A stretch of DNA of 10,189 nt, from the NCBI GenBank assembly GCA_938022345.1, contig CALIEP010000144.1, positions 1 to 10,189 on the forward strand, in the 5' to 3' direction. The notes beneath the pieces were generated by a model. It saw nothing but the letters and a program-made list of their open reading frames with translations, made no database searches and was not told where the DNA came from. A program made the translations under genes and the position numbers. Shown here piece by piece: positions 1-8,452 of this stretch. How positions within the stretch are numbered: position 1 is the first letter of the stretch; each line of letters begins with the position of its first letter. This stretch comes from an uncultured Actinomyces sp. (GTDB lineage: Bacteria > Actinomycetota > Actinomycetes > Actinomycetales > Actinomycetaceae).

Positions 1-2
1 TG

Positions 3-824
3 CTCAAGGACACCCCCGGTGTTGGCGGTGATGGCTGGGTCGGTACCGGACAGGTACGCGGTGGCATGACCTCCGGTTTGTCCCACCTGAATGCGGACAT
101 GCACGAGATTGAGAACTCCTCTGCTCGCGCTTCACGCCTCATTCACGAGGTCGGCTCCGACCAGGAGTCCATCGACGCACACCGCGATGAACTCATTGAG
201 GCAATGAACAAGACCGCGAAGCCGTACTTCGGTGAACTCTCCGAAATGACCTACGCCGATTGGGCACGCCGCGTCATTGATATGTCCTACCCCTGGGCCG
301 ATTGGACCTGGACGGATCGCACTCTGGATCTCTTCCACCGTATTGAGTCTCGCCTGAACCCGGCCGACCACGGTGACATCCCTACGCTTTTGGAAAGCCG
401 CGATGATCTTGAAGACGGACAGGCCGCTTTGGCCCGCCTGCTCGAGGCCTACCCTCAGGCCGAGACCACCCGCGTCATTCCCGCCGATGTCGCATGGTTC
501 CCGGTCCTGTGCCGCAAGCACCACAAGCCCATGCCCTTCGTTCCCGTTCTGGACGGCGATCTTGCTCGCTGGTGGGGAACCGACACTCTGTGGCAGTCCC
601 AAGACGCACGTTTCGATGCAGACGCAGTCCGCATCATCCCCGGTCCCCGTTCGGTTGCCGGAATTGATCGCGTTGATGAGCCCATCGGTGAAATGTTTGC
701 CCGTTTCGAGCAGGCTGTCGTCGATGCTGTCTCCACAGACGACGCGCGCATTCCCCAGGTATGGTCTCGTTTCCACGATCTGGCTGACGAGGCCTCGTTC
801 CTGCGGGAAATTTCCCACATCTAG
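3..824 (+). CDS. fas: FAS-I segment 1: end of enoyl reductase and ER-DH central region, ends at premature TAG
   Basis: The segment enters mid-gene at the window edge; the ATG at 66 is internal, not a start. It opens with the end of the reductase region (GGMTSGLSHLNAD, then a helical stretch) and continues through family blocks such as KPYFGELSEMTYADW (codons 77-91) and LNPADHGDIPTL. The later blocks PFVPVLDGDLARWWGTDTLW (about codons 179-198) and IIPGPRSVAGIDRVDEPIGE are typical of the region between reductase and dehydratase in FAS-I. TAG at 822-824 stops translation inside a conserved block: the sequence reads SHI, stop, WAGNLVDNPA, and the second part is the expected continuation. If translation really ended here, the product would be acyltransferase plus reductase without dehydratase, transferase, ACP, reductase or ketosynthase, and could not make fatty acids. 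Identity is secure from the surrounding frame; the truncation is seen directly. Confidence 0.9.
   Translation, partial: LKDTPGVGGDGWVGTGQVRGGMTSGLSHLNADMHEIENSSARASRLIHEVGSDQESIDAHRDELIEAMNKTAKPYFGELSEMTYADWARRVIDMSYPWADWTWTDRTLDLFHRIESRLNPADHGDIPTLLESRDDLEDGQAALARLLEAYPQAETTRVIPADVAWFPVLCRKHHKPMPFVPVLDGDLARWWGTDTLWQSQDARFDADAVRIIPGPRSVAGIDRVDEPIGEMFARFEQAVVDAVSTDDARIPQVWSRFHDLADEASFLREISHI
822..824 (+). other. In-frame TAG interrupting fas
   Basis: The codons run CAC ATC TAG TGG GCG GGC AAC. The frame is open on both sides, and the residues after it (WAGNLVDNPA) belong to the same conserved block as those before it. CAG (Gln) or GAG (Glu) would each need one base change to give this TAG. 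Confidence 0.95.
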
Positions 825-926
825 TGGGCGGGCAACCTGGTCGATAACCCGGCCTACACCTCGGTCGAGGCCACGGAAATCCTTCACAATGAGGGCGGAT
901 ACTCGATCCGTATTCACTGCGATTCA

Positions 927-3900
927 ATGTGGGATGAGACCCCGAATAGCTCCCACCACTCAGTTGAGTACATCGACATTCCCGTTCTTCTCTCCAGCGC
1001 GTGCATGACCGGCGCTTACCCGGTTGTTGACATGTCGCGACTGTCCGTCACCGCTTACGATCTGCTTGCCGGCGCCGCTGGTGTGGGCACGACGACCGTG
1101 AATGGCGACCACATTGAGAAGATGCCCGCTGTCATCCCCGGCGAAGGTTTTGGCACGGTTCGCGATTCCTTCACTTTCACCGAGAACCTGGGCTACGCTC
1201 ATGGCGCGGTGACCGGTGGCGCGCTGTCGACGCAGCTCGCCTCGGGAGTTCCCGATGCCCTTGTTGGCCCGTGCTGGCCCGCGATTTATGCCGCACTGGG
1301 CTCGGCAATGTACCAGGGAGTCCCGGTCATTGAAGTTCTGGTCAATGCCGTTCGCCTGGATCACTCGATCTTCTTCGATGCCCCGCTTCCCACTTTCGGG
1401 ACCCGCGTCGAGGTCGTGGGACGCTGCGCTGAGCTCGCTGAGTCTTCGGCCGGTCGCGTGGTGCGCGTTGAACTTGAGTTGAGCGCTGAAGGCACAGTTT
1501 TTGCCCGCCTGGTTGAGCGTTTCGCCATCCGAGGCCGCATCGCCTCGACCCAGCCGCCCGCACCGGCGCCCGAGGTCGCAGATTCCTACACGGATACACC
1601 GCGTTCATTCCTGCGTCACGTGCGCGTTCAGGCTCCCGAAAACATGACGGCCTTCGCCATTGTTTCCGGAGACTTCAACCCCATTCACACCTCCTACGCT
1701 GCTGCACGCCTGTCTGGTCTGAGTGCTCCGCTGGTTCACGGAATGTGGTTGTCCGCAACCGTTCAGCATCTGCTGTGCGCTCACTCAACTCAGCCGGTTG
1801 ACAGCGCTGATCGACTGGGCGTTATTCGTTCCGTTGACATGCCCGAGGTCGAGATTGAAGCATGGTCCTACCGCATGTTCGGCATGGTTCAGCTCTCGGA
1901 CATCGTCGATATCACGATTGAGCGCGTGGGTCGTATCGGTGGCGAATTGGTCCTTGAAGCTACATGCCGCATTGGCGATGAGGTCGTCTCCATCGCGCGT
2001 GCACTCACTCGCGCACCCCGCACCGCCTATGTCTACCCCGGTCAGGGTATCCAGCGAAAGATGATGGGCTTGGAGCACATGAGCTCAACCGCTCGCGCGG
2101 TGTGGGCACAAGCCGATGCACATACTCGCAAGGCACTGGGCTTCTCCATCGAGGCCATTGTTCGCACAAACCCGACCGAACTTCGCGTCGGCAACGAGGT
2201 CTTCCGCCACCCCAAGGGCGTCCTCAACCTCACGCAATTCACCCAGGTCGCTCTGGCAACTTTGGCCTACGCCCAGACCGAGGAACTCCGCGCGGATAAC
2301 GCCCTTGTCAATCACTCCTTCTACGCGGGACACTCTTTGGGCGAATACACCGCCCTCTCCGCCTACGCGCGGATTTTCCCCCTCGAACAGGTTCTGGAAA
2401 TCGTCTTCCAGCGCGGTTCAGCCATGCACCACTTGGTCGAACGCGACGCACAGGGTCGATCGAACTACGCAATGGGAGCTCTTCGCCCCAACCAATTCGG
2501 TATGGGCGACGCAGAGGTCCGCGACTACGTGGCCTCGATCGCTGAAAAGTCCGGCGAGTTCTTGGAGATCGTTAACTACAACCTGGCTGGTTCTCAGTAC
2601 TCAGTTGCTGGAACGGTCGCCGGCCTGAAGGCCTTGGAAGAGGACACCGCACAGCGTGCCCGCGAACACGGTGGTCGCCGAGCGCTCATCATGATCCCCG
2701 GAATCGATGTTCCCTTCCACTCCTCGCGCCTACGCGCTGGTGTCCCGGCCTTCCGCGACAAGCTCGATTCTCTGCTTCCCCAGGACATTAACCTTGAGGT
2801 TCTCGAAGGACGCTACATCCCTAACTTGGTTGCTCGCCCCTTCGAACTCACCCAAGATTTTGCCCAGTCGATCCTTGACGTTGTTCCCTCTGAGGCAACT
2901 CAAAAGATCGTCGACAATTGGGAAGAATCGATCGCTCATCCGCAGGCTACCGCGCGTACCCTGCTCATCGAGCTCCTCTCGTGGCAGTTTGCTTCGCCGG
3001 TTCGTTGGATTGAGACTCAGGATCTGCTCTTCAGTGCTCCCCCGCAAGGCTTGGGCTTTGAGCGCGTTATTGAGATCGGTTTGGCATCCTCGCCGACCCT
3101 GGCAAACATGGCTTCGCGGACGCTTTCACAGCCTAAGTTCGCGCAGACAAATATCGATGTACTGAACGTCGAGCGCGACGCCGCACGCGCCCGCAACGAG
3201 GACGCGGTTGCTCAGCCCGAACGCGCACAATCCGACGCGTCGGCGCCCAGCGACGAGGCCACTCCCTCTGCACCCGAAAGCAAGGCCTCGGCAGCGGAAG
3301 CTCCCGCGGCAAGCACTCCTGCGGCCGAAGCGCCTTCCGTCGCCCCGGCGGCAGCTCCCGCGGCTGCAGCAAGCGGAACCATGCCGGAACTCCCGCTCTC
3401 GGCCTCGGATGCTATCCGCGTTCTTCTCGCCTTCTCGAACAAGCTCCTGCCCGAGCAGATCGATGCCTCTGACACGGTCGAAACCCTGACAAATGGCGTG
3501 TCGTCAAAGCGCAACCAGCTGCTCATGGACATGGCCGCTGAGCTCTCGCTCTCGACCATCGAAGGCGCGGCCGAAGCATCGATGGGCGATCTCTTCGCAA
3601 CTATCGACACTCTGGTCCCCAGCTACACGCCTTTTGGTCCGGTCCTCAGCGACGCAATCAACTCCAAGCTGCGCAAGATCTTCGGTTCTGCCGGCCTTCC
3701 CGCAAGCTTCACAACCGGTTACGTCAATAACAATTGGGGCCTGATCGAGCAGTGGGCCGCACGCGTGAACGCAGAAATCCTGCTGGGCACCCGTGAAGGT
3801 GACTCGATTCGCGGTGGCAGCCTCTCGACTCTGCCCGGATCGGTTTCCTCTGCAAAGGATGCTTCGGCTCTCATCGATCAGGCTCTGGCTTTGATCGCAG

Positions 3901-5264
3901 CGCGCGAGGGCTTGACTCTCTCGCGTCCAAGCTCCGGTGGTGGCGCCGGCGGTGAGGTCGTTGATTCTGCTGCTCTGCACGACCTGGAAGATCGCATCCT
4001 CGGTGAGCGCGGAATCTTGGCCAACCAAGCACGCGACATTCTCAAGGTTCTGGGTATCTCCACTGCCCCCGCAGCAGTGGAAAGCGACAATTCCTCCGCA
4101 CTGATCGCGGCTGTCGAGGCCGAACTTGGAGCAAATTGGGAAGCCTCCGTGCGCCCGGCCTTTGACGAAGGCCGCGCGGTCCTCCTTGACGACCGCTGGG
4201 CGACTGCTCGTGAAGACCTCGCCCGCATCTTTGCCGGTGCTGCTTCCGCTGAAAGCCTTGCGCCTGAACGCCTACGCGGCGCAGGACAATCGCTGAGTGA
4301 ACTGGCGAAGTGGTACAGCGCCAACACTTCGGATGCAGGTCTCAAGGATTACTTCGCCCGCGTCGCCCACGCTGCTCTTGAGACAGCTGAAGGCCGCTTC
4401 GCTGGAGACGTCGCACTTGTGACCGGCGCTGCCCCCCACTCGATTGCGGCCGCAGTCGTCGGTGAGCTTCTTGCTGGTGGCGCAACCGTCATCATGACCT
4501 CATCGCGAGTCAACGATGCACGACTGGCATTCGCCAAGGAGCTGTACCGCACGCACGCCGCAATCGGTGCAACCCTGTGGATCGTCCCCGCAAACATGGC
4601 GTCCTTCCGCGATGTTGACGCGCTGATCTCCTGGGTTGGTAGCGAACAGACCGAGACGCACTGGGCGACGACCGAGGTCGTCAAGCCTGCGCTTCTTCCC
4701 GATCTTTTCGTTCCCTTCGCCGCACCTCGCGTCTCCGGGACCGTTGGTTCGGATCCTCAGGGTGCTCTTGCTCAAGAACGCCTGCTTCTGTGGAGCGTCG
4801 AACGCGCAATCCACCTGCTGTCCGGCTTGGGTGCAGACACGGCTCCCAACCACCGCACGCACATCTTGCTTCCCGGTTCGCCGAACCGCGGAATCTTCGG
4901 TGGCGACGGTGCATACGGCGAAGCGAAGGCAGCCTTCGACGCGATTGCAACCAAGTGGGAGCACGAGTCCGGTTGGCCGACGCGCACGAGCATTGCTCAC
5001 CCGCTGATCGGTTGGGTTCAGGGCACCTCCCTCATGGGCGGAAACGACATCCTGGTTCCCGCGGCTGAGGCGGCAGGTGTACACGTCTACACGACCGAAG
5101 AAATCGCCGGCGAACTCGCCCAGCTCCTCACCCGTGAGGTCCGCGAGCAGGCTGCCCAGGCTCCTGTTCACGCCGATCTGACCGGCGGCTTGGCCGAGGC
5201 GGGGCTTGACCTTCCCGCGTTGGCACGCCAAGCGCGCGAGCAGGCGACGGCCTCGGCACAGTAA
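927..5264 (+). CDS. fas: FAS-I segment 2: dehydratase, malonyl/palmitoyl transferase, ACP and ketoreductase, ends at premature TAA
   Basis: FAS coding starts again directly after the TAG (from 825), but the first in-frame ATG is at 927 and has no Shine-Dalgarno sequence, so independent translation is unlikely. Window codons: a double-hotdog dehydratase at about 340-675 with the MaoC-type D-x4-H pair (Asp557, His562 in GDFNPIHTSY); malonyl/palmitoyl transferase at about 675-1040 with GHSLG Ser778, Arg804 and His906; an Ala/Pro/Glu-rich linker at about 1060-1127; the ACP domain from about 1130, with NGVSSKRNQ placing the probable phosphopantetheine serine at 1167 (bases 3501-3503); and a ketoreductase from about 1469 with a VTGAAPHS nucleotide-binding turn and the catalytic pair Tyr1638/Lys1642 in GAYGEAKAA. 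The order matches bacterial FAS-I. The TAA at 5262-5264 lies in the low-complexity linker between ketoreductase and ketosynthase. ACP serine assignment is by alignment from memory to the fungal GGKSTVQNE motif. Confidence 0.9.
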   Translation: MWDETPNSSHHSVEYIDIPVLLSSACMTGAYPVVDMSRLSVTAYDLLAGAAGVGTTTVNGDHIEKMPAVIPGEGFGTVRDSFTFTENLGYAHGAVTGGALSTQLASGVPDALVGPCWPAIYAALGSAMYQGVPVIEVLVNAVRLDHSIFFDAPLPTFGTRVEVVGRCAELAESSAGRVVRVELELSAEGTVFARLVERFAIRGRIASTQPPAPAPEVADSYTDTPRSFLRHVRVQAPENMTAFAIVSGDFNPIHTSYAAARLSGLSAPLVHGMWLSATVQHLLCAHSTQPVDSADRLGVIRSVDMPEVEIEAWSYRMFGMVQLSDIVDITIERVGRIGGELVLEATCRIGDEVVSIARALTRAPRTAYVYPGQGIQRKMMGLEHMSSTARAVWAQADAHTRKALGFSIEAIVRTNPTELRVGNEVFRHPKGVLNLTQFTQVALATLAYAQTEELRADNALVNHSFYAGHSLGEYTALSAYARIFPLEQVLEIVFQRGSAMHHLVERDAQGRSNYAMGALRPNQFGMGDAEVRDYVASIAEKSGEFLEIVNYNLAGSQYSVAGTVAGLKALEEDTAQRAREHGGRRALIMIPGIDVPFHSSRLRAGVPAFRDKLDSLLPQDINLEVLEGRYIPNLVARPFELTQDFAQSILDVVPSEATQKIVDNWEESIAHPQATARTLLIELLSWQFASPVRWIETQDLLFSAPPQGLGFERVIEIGLASSPTLANMASRTLSQPKFAQTNIDVLNVERDAARARNEDAVAQPERAQSDASAPSDEATPSAPESKASAAEAPAASTPAAEAPSVAPAAAPAAAASGTMPELPLSASDAIRVLLAFSNKLLPEQIDASDTVETLTNGVSSKRNQLLMDMAAELSLSTIEGAAEASMGDLFATIDTLVPSYTPFGPVLSDAINSKLRKIFGSAGLPASFTTGYVNNNWGLIEQWAARVNAEILLGTREGDSIRGGSLSTLPGSVSSAKDASALIDQALALIAAREGLTLSRPSSGGGAGGEVVDSAALHDLEDRILGERGILANQARDILKVLGISTAPAAVESDNSSALIAAVEAELGANWEASVRPAFDEGRAVLLDDRWATAREDLARIFAGAASAESLAPERLRGAGQSLSELAKWYSANTSDAGLKDYFARVAHAALETAEGRFAGDVALVTGAAPHSIAAAVVGELLAGGATVIMTSSRVNDARLAFAKELYRTHAAIGATLWIVPANMASFRDVDALISWVGSEQTETHWATTEVVKPALLPDLFVPFAAPRVSGTVGSDPQGALAQERLLLWSVERAIHLLSGLGADTAPNHRTHILLPGSPNRGIFGGDGAYGEAKAAFDAIATKWEHESGWPTRTSIAHPLIGWVQGTSLMGGNDILVPAAEAAGVHVYTTEEIAGELAQLLTREVREQAAQAPVHADLTGGLAEAGLDLPALARQAREQATASAQ
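5262..5264 (+). other. In-frame TAA interrupting fas in the KR-KS linker
   Basis: The codons run GCA CAG TAA ACT CAG GCG GAG in an Ala/Gln/Glu-rich linker. The ketosynthase domain follows in the same frame. CAA (Gln) or GAA (Glu) would each need one change. There is no ribosome binding site and no usable start until 5481. Confidence 0.95.
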
Positions 5265-5480
5265 ACTCAGGCGGAGAAGCAAGCAACCCTACGGGCCCTG
5301 CCCAACCCGGTTGTTCCTTCACTGGCCGCACCGATCGAGTGGGCAACTCCTCGCGCGCAACTGCGCGATCAGATCGTCATTGTCGGCACCGGTGAAATTG
5401 GCACCTGGGGTTCGGGACGTACCCGTGAAGAGGCCGAATTCGGTCGGGACTTTGATCTGACCGCTGCCGGCGTCCTGGAG

Positions 5481-7292
5481 ATGGCCTGGATGATGAAGCT
5501 CATCAACTGGTCTGATAGCCCGCAGCCCGGCTGGTACGATGCTTCTGGCGCACCGGTTGACGAGGCTGAGATCTACGATCGTTTCCGCGATGAGGTTGTG
5601 GCCCGCTCGGGTATCCGTCGCTTCAACGACGACTCAACCCTGGTCGATTGCGGTTCGAATGACGTGAGGACGGTCTTCTTGACCTCCGAGCAGACCTTCA
5701 CCGTGGACACGAAGGCTGAAGCCGAAGACTACGTCCTAGCGGATCCTTCGCACACGATGATCTGGGAAGAAAACGGTACGTGGCATGTCACCAAGTCCGC
5801 TGGTTCCCCCGTCCAGGTCCCCGCGCGCGCAACGCTCACCCGTACGGTCGGCGGCCAGATCCCCGAAGACTTCGATCCGGCTCAGTGGGGTATTCCCGCT
5901 TCCATGGTTGAGGCCCTAGACCGCATTGCTGTGTGGAACTTGGTCACCGCAGTGGATGCCTTCATCTCTTCGGGCTTCTCCCCCGCCGAGCTCCTGCAGG
6001 CCGTCCATCCGGCAGATGTGTCCTCGACACAGGGCACGGGTATCGGTGGCATGGAGTCCCTGCGCCACGTCTTCCTCTCGCGCTTCCTGGGTGAAGATCG
6101 CCAGCAGGACATCCTTCAGGAGGCTCTGCCCAATGTTGTGGCCGCACACACCATGCAGTCCTTCATCGGTGGCTACGGCCAGATGATCCACTCGGTGGGT
6201 GCCTGCGCAACTGCCGCGGTTTCCATCGAGGAGGCTGTCGACAAGATTCGTCTGGGCAAGTCCGACTTCGTTGTCGCCGGAGGTATCGACGATATCTCGG
6301 TCGAATCGCTCACCGGCTTTGGCAACATGAACGCAACCGCCGAGTCCACCGCGCTTGAGGCACGCGGAATTACCCCGCGTCACTTCTCTCGCGCTGGAGA
6401 CCGTCGTCGTGCAGGCTTCCTCGAAGCAGCCGGCGGTGGCACTCTGCTGGTCACCCGCGGCGATATCGCAGCGGATCTGGGTCTGCCGGTCCAAGCGGTT
6501 ATCGCCTTCGCACGTTCCTTCGCAGACGGTGCGCACACCTCGATCCCCGCCCCCGGCCTCGGCGCCTTGGCGGCAGCACGCGGTGGTCGCAATTCCGCAC
6601 TGGCCCGTGCCCTTGAGGACCTCGGACTGAGCGCGGACGATATCACGGTTGTCTCCAAGCACGACACCTCGACTCGCGCGAATGACACGAACGAGGACGA
6701 GCTACACTCGCGCCTGTCGGCCGCGCTTGGGCGTTCAGCGGGCAACCCGCTGTATGTCGTGTCGCAGAAGACTCTGACCGGTCACGCAAAGGGTGGCGCT
6801 GCGCTCTTCCAAGCGGCAGGTTTGATCGATATCTTCCGTCGCCAGGAACTGCCCGCAAACCGCGCGCTGGATTGCTTGGATCCGGAAATGGCTCAGTGGA
6901 TGCCGCTCCTATGGCTGCGTCAGCCGCTGGACATGTCCGCTTCCCCCGTCCGCGCTGGTGTCCTGACCTCGCTGGGTTTTGGACACATCGCCGCGATGGT
7001 CGTCCTTGTTCACCCCGCTGCCTTTGAGGCTGCGCTGCGTGCCGAACGTGGCGAGGCCGCTCTGGCTCAGTGGCGTGAACGCGCCCAGAAGCGCCTAGAA
7101 GAGGGACGTCGTCACCTGGAGCAGGGAATGATCGGACACGCGGAGCTCTTCGTTCCCATTGAGGGGCGTCGCCTTCCGGCAACGGACACTCACGAGGCCG
7201 AGGTTGCCCTGCTTCTGGATCCTTCCGCTCGCTTGGGTGCAGATGGCACCTACGCATCGGCGGCTTCGGATTCACAGGAAGCTCAGAACTGA
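5481..7292 (+). CDS. fas: FAS-I segment 3: ketosynthase domain and C-terminus
   Basis: This is the beta-ketoacyl synthase domain that condenses malonyl-ACP with the growing acyl chain. Coding really resumes at 5265, directly after the TAA. The stretch 5265-5480 includes the conserved ketosynthase opening IVIVGTGEIGTWGSGRTREE, so a protein begun at ATG 5481 would lack a core element. The GGAG at 5475-5478 is too close to that ATG to serve as a ribosome binding site. Active-site residues are present: Cys2068 (6204-6206, in SVGACATAAVS), His2220 (6660-6662, in SKHDTSTRANDTNEDE), Lys2256 and His2261 (6783-6785, in SQKTLTGHAKGG). The FGNMNATAES and HFSRAGDRRRAGF blocks are FAS-I type. No phosphopantetheinyl transferase domain is fused at the end, unlike in fungal FAS; the separate acpS eight bases downstream fills that role. 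The gene ends with TGA. Confidence 0.92.
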   Translation: MAWMMKLINWSDSPQPGWYDASGAPVDEAEIYDRFRDEVVARSGIRRFNDDSTLVDCGSNDVRTVFLTSEQTFTVDTKAEAEDYVLADPSHTMIWEENGTWHVTKSAGSPVQVPARATLTRTVGGQIPEDFDPAQWGIPASMVEALDRIAVWNLVTAVDAFISSGFSPAELLQAVHPADVSSTQGTGIGGMESLRHVFLSRFLGEDRQQDILQEALPNVVAAHTMQSFIGGYGQMIHSVGACATAAVSIEEAVDKIRLGKSDFVVAGGIDDISVESLTGFGNMNATAESTALEARGITPRHFSRAGDRRRAGFLEAAGGGTLLVTRGDIAADLGLPVQAVIAFARSFADGAHTSIPAPGLGALAAARGGRNSALARALEDLGLSADDITVVSKHDTSTRANDTNEDELHSRLSAALGRSAGNPLYVVSQKTLTGHAKGGAALFQAAGLIDIFRRQELPANRALDCLDPEMAQWMPLLWLRQPLDMSASPVRAGVLTSLGFGHIAAMVVLVHPAAFEAALRAERGEAALAQWRERAQKRLEEGRRHLEQGMIGHAELFVPIEGRRLPATDTHEAEVALLLDPSARLGADGTYASAASDSQEAQN

Positions 7293-7300
7293 GAACCGGC

Positions 7301-7822
7301 ATGAAACCGGCAGCTATCGGTGTCGACCTGGTCGATGTTGCTTCTTTCGGGGAGCAACTCGGCCAGGAAGGCTCGGTATTTCATCAAGTCTTCACTGCTC
7401 GGGAGTGGAATGCAGCAGCGCGTTTCACTTCCGAGCAGGGGGCATCCGCCTGCGAAGCTTCTGAGGCCCTTTCGAGTTCCAGCCTGCCTTCAGGTCTGTC
7501 GATGCGTTCGATTCAGTCCCTTGCAGCTCGCTGGGCAGCGAAAGAGGCCTTCATCAAGGCTTGGTCCTCGCTGTACTACGGTCACGAGGATCCACTTGAG
7601 CGCGACCAGGTTGATTGGGCCGAAATCGAAGTAGTGAATGACCGCTGGGGGCGCCCAACACTGCGCTTCCACGGAGCAATTGCCGACGCGCTTGAGCAAA
7701 CAGAACGCGAGATTTCAGCTTCACTCACATGGCTTGTTTCTTTATCCCACGACGGTAACTACGCGATCGCATGGATTCATGCGTACCCATTCGAATCACA
7801 CTCTTCAAAGGATTTCTCATGA
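7301..7822 (+). CDS. acpS: Holo-[acyl-carrier-protein] synthase AcpS
   Basis: AcpS transfers the 4'-phosphopantetheine arm from coenzyme A to a serine of ACP; here the likely target is the ACP domain of the upstream FAS-I. The 173-residue protein has the family N-terminus AIGVDLVDVASF (Asp9 binds metal/CoA), the central signature ARWAAKEAFIKAW (Lys81, Glu82) and a C-terminal SLSHDGNYAIAWI. It is longer than the usual 120-130 residues because of a Ser/Ala/Glu-rich insert at about residues 43-70, just before the signature. The ATG lies 8 bases after the fas stop with only a weak ribosome binding site (GAGAAC), which suggests translational coupling to fas. Its TGA stop overlaps the bioY start as ATGA. 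The fas-acpS order is known from mycobacteria and other FAS-I actinobacteria. I see no defect in the gene. Confidence 0.95.
   Translation: MKPAAIGVDLVDVASFGEQLGQEGSVFHQVFTAREWNAAARFTSEQGASACEASEALSSSSLPSGLSMRSIQSLAARWAAKEAFIKAWSSLYYGHEDPLERDQVDWAEIEVVNDRWGRPTLRFHGAIADALEQTEREISASLTWLVSLSHDGNYAIAWIHAYPFESHSSKDFS
7807..7812 (+). promoter_or_regulatory. Ribosome binding site of bioY
   Basis: AAAGGA lies 6 bases before the ATG at 7819, within the last codons of acpS. It supports this start over an in-frame ATG at 7771 that would overlap acpS by about 50 bases. Confidence 0.8.
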
Positions 7823-8433
7823 CGACACCACTGGCTTCATCGTCTTTCTCACCGGTACTCGCTGACCATTTCGGCAGCACATCGCTGCGTCGAGATGCTC
7901 TTGCCGTTCTCGCGGGCGCGGGACTGGTCGGAGTCCTGGCGCAGGTTGCCATTCCTATGTGGCCTGTGCCCATCACCGGTCAAACTCTTGGTGTTCTGCT
8001 GGTCGGCGCTATTCTGGGCGCACGTCGTGGAGCCCTCTCACTGGCGTCTTATCTGGTACTTGGCCTTGCTGGAGTGCCATGGTTCTCCTCCGCAAGTGGC
8101 GGTCTTGCCGCACTTGCGAAGCCATCTTTTGGTTTCATCATTGGCTTCATTCCGGCTGCGGGGGTGATCGGAAAGCTATCTGAGCGCGCATGGGATCGTC
8201 ACCTCTGGCTGTCTCTCGCGGCATTTGGTGGCGCAACCCTGGTTCCCTTCTTGGTCGGCATCCCCTACATGTGGCTGGTTATCCGCATGGGTGGTGTCAG
8301 CATGTCTTTCGCACAGACCATGAATGCAGGATTCACGCCCTTTATCGTGGGTGGAATCGTTAAGGCAATTGCAGGGGCGGCCGTGATTGGAAGCCTGTGG
8401 AAGGCGGTCGGCCACGTGGGACTCGATCGATAA
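7819..8433 (+). CDS. bioY: Biotin transporter BioY (ECF-type substrate-binding membrane subunit)
   Basis: BioY is the membrane S component that captures biotin for import, usually with an energy-coupling ATPase/transmembrane module encoded elsewhere; none is in this window. The 204-residue protein has about six hydrophobic segments (roughly residues 27-45, 51-68, 71-90, 102-117, 127-150 and 172-192). It carries the BioY signature in VPITGQTLGVLLVGAILGAR followed by RGALSLASYLVLGLAGVPWF, and a KPSFGFIIGF motif. The start at 7819 is set by a good ribosome binding site and the ATGA overlap with acpS, giving the normal family length. As part of the fas-acpS operon it probably supplies biotin to acetyl-CoA carboxylase, the source of the malonyl-CoA used by FAS; that link is inferred from position. 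The stop is TAA, followed shortly by a hairpin, so TAA clearly ends a protein here. Confidence 0.93.
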   Translation: MTTPLASSSFSPVLADHFGSTSLRRDALAVLAGAGLVGVLAQVAIPMWPVPITGQTLGVLLVGAILGARRGALSLASYLVLGLAGVPWFSSASGGLAALAKPSFGFIIGFIPAAGVIGKLSERAWDRHLWLSLAAFGGATLVPFLVGIPYMWLVIRMGGVSMSFAQTMNAGFTPFIVGGIVKAIAGAAVIGSLWKAVGHVGLDR

Positions 8434-8452
8434 ACCCACGTCGACAGTTTTG

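Larger units (their letters stand above)
3..7292 (+). pseudogene. fas: Type I fatty acid synthase (FAS-I), 5'-truncated by window edge and interrupted by two in-frame stops
   Basis: One continuous frame covers codons 1-2430 of the window (codon number = first base / 3) and reads as a bacterial FAS-I in the usual order: end of enoyl reductase, central linker region, dehydratase, malonyl/palmitoyl transferase, ACP, ketoreductase, ketosynthase. Family members are about 3,000 residues, so roughly 600 N-terminal residues (acyltransferase and most of the reductase) lie outside the window. The enzyme makes long acyl-CoAs from acetyl-CoA, malonyl-CoA and NAD(P)H in the cytosol. The frame is broken by TAG at 822-824 (codon 274) and TAA at 5262-5264 (codon 1754), without any frameshift. 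Visible catalytic residues are kept in every domain, which argues against long-standing decay. The natural end is TGA at 7290-7292. Whether the gene is really broken, misread in the assembly, or read through cannot be decided from the sequence. Confidence 0.93.

Noticed and set aside
66..824. A separate small gene starting at ATG 66
   Set aside because: The same frame is open to the window edge and encodes FAS-I sequence before the ATG; it is an internal methionine of fas.
4500..5282. Minus-strand open frame of about 260 codons
   Set aside because: It lies entirely antisense to the FAS ketoreductase, has no recognisable domain and has the composition expected of a shadow frame in GC-rich DNA. 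The same applies to minus-strand frames at 132-917, 3504-4028 and 5916-6662.
5262..5481. Functional fission of FAS into two proteins at the KR-KS linker
   Set aside because: There is no start codon or ribosome binding site near the TAA; the first ATG lies beyond the conserved opening of the ketosynthase domain.
7771..7818. Earlier in-frame ATG as the bioY start
   Set aside because: It has no ribosome binding site and would overlap acpS by 52 bases; 7819 has AAAGGA at good spacing and an ATGA overlap.
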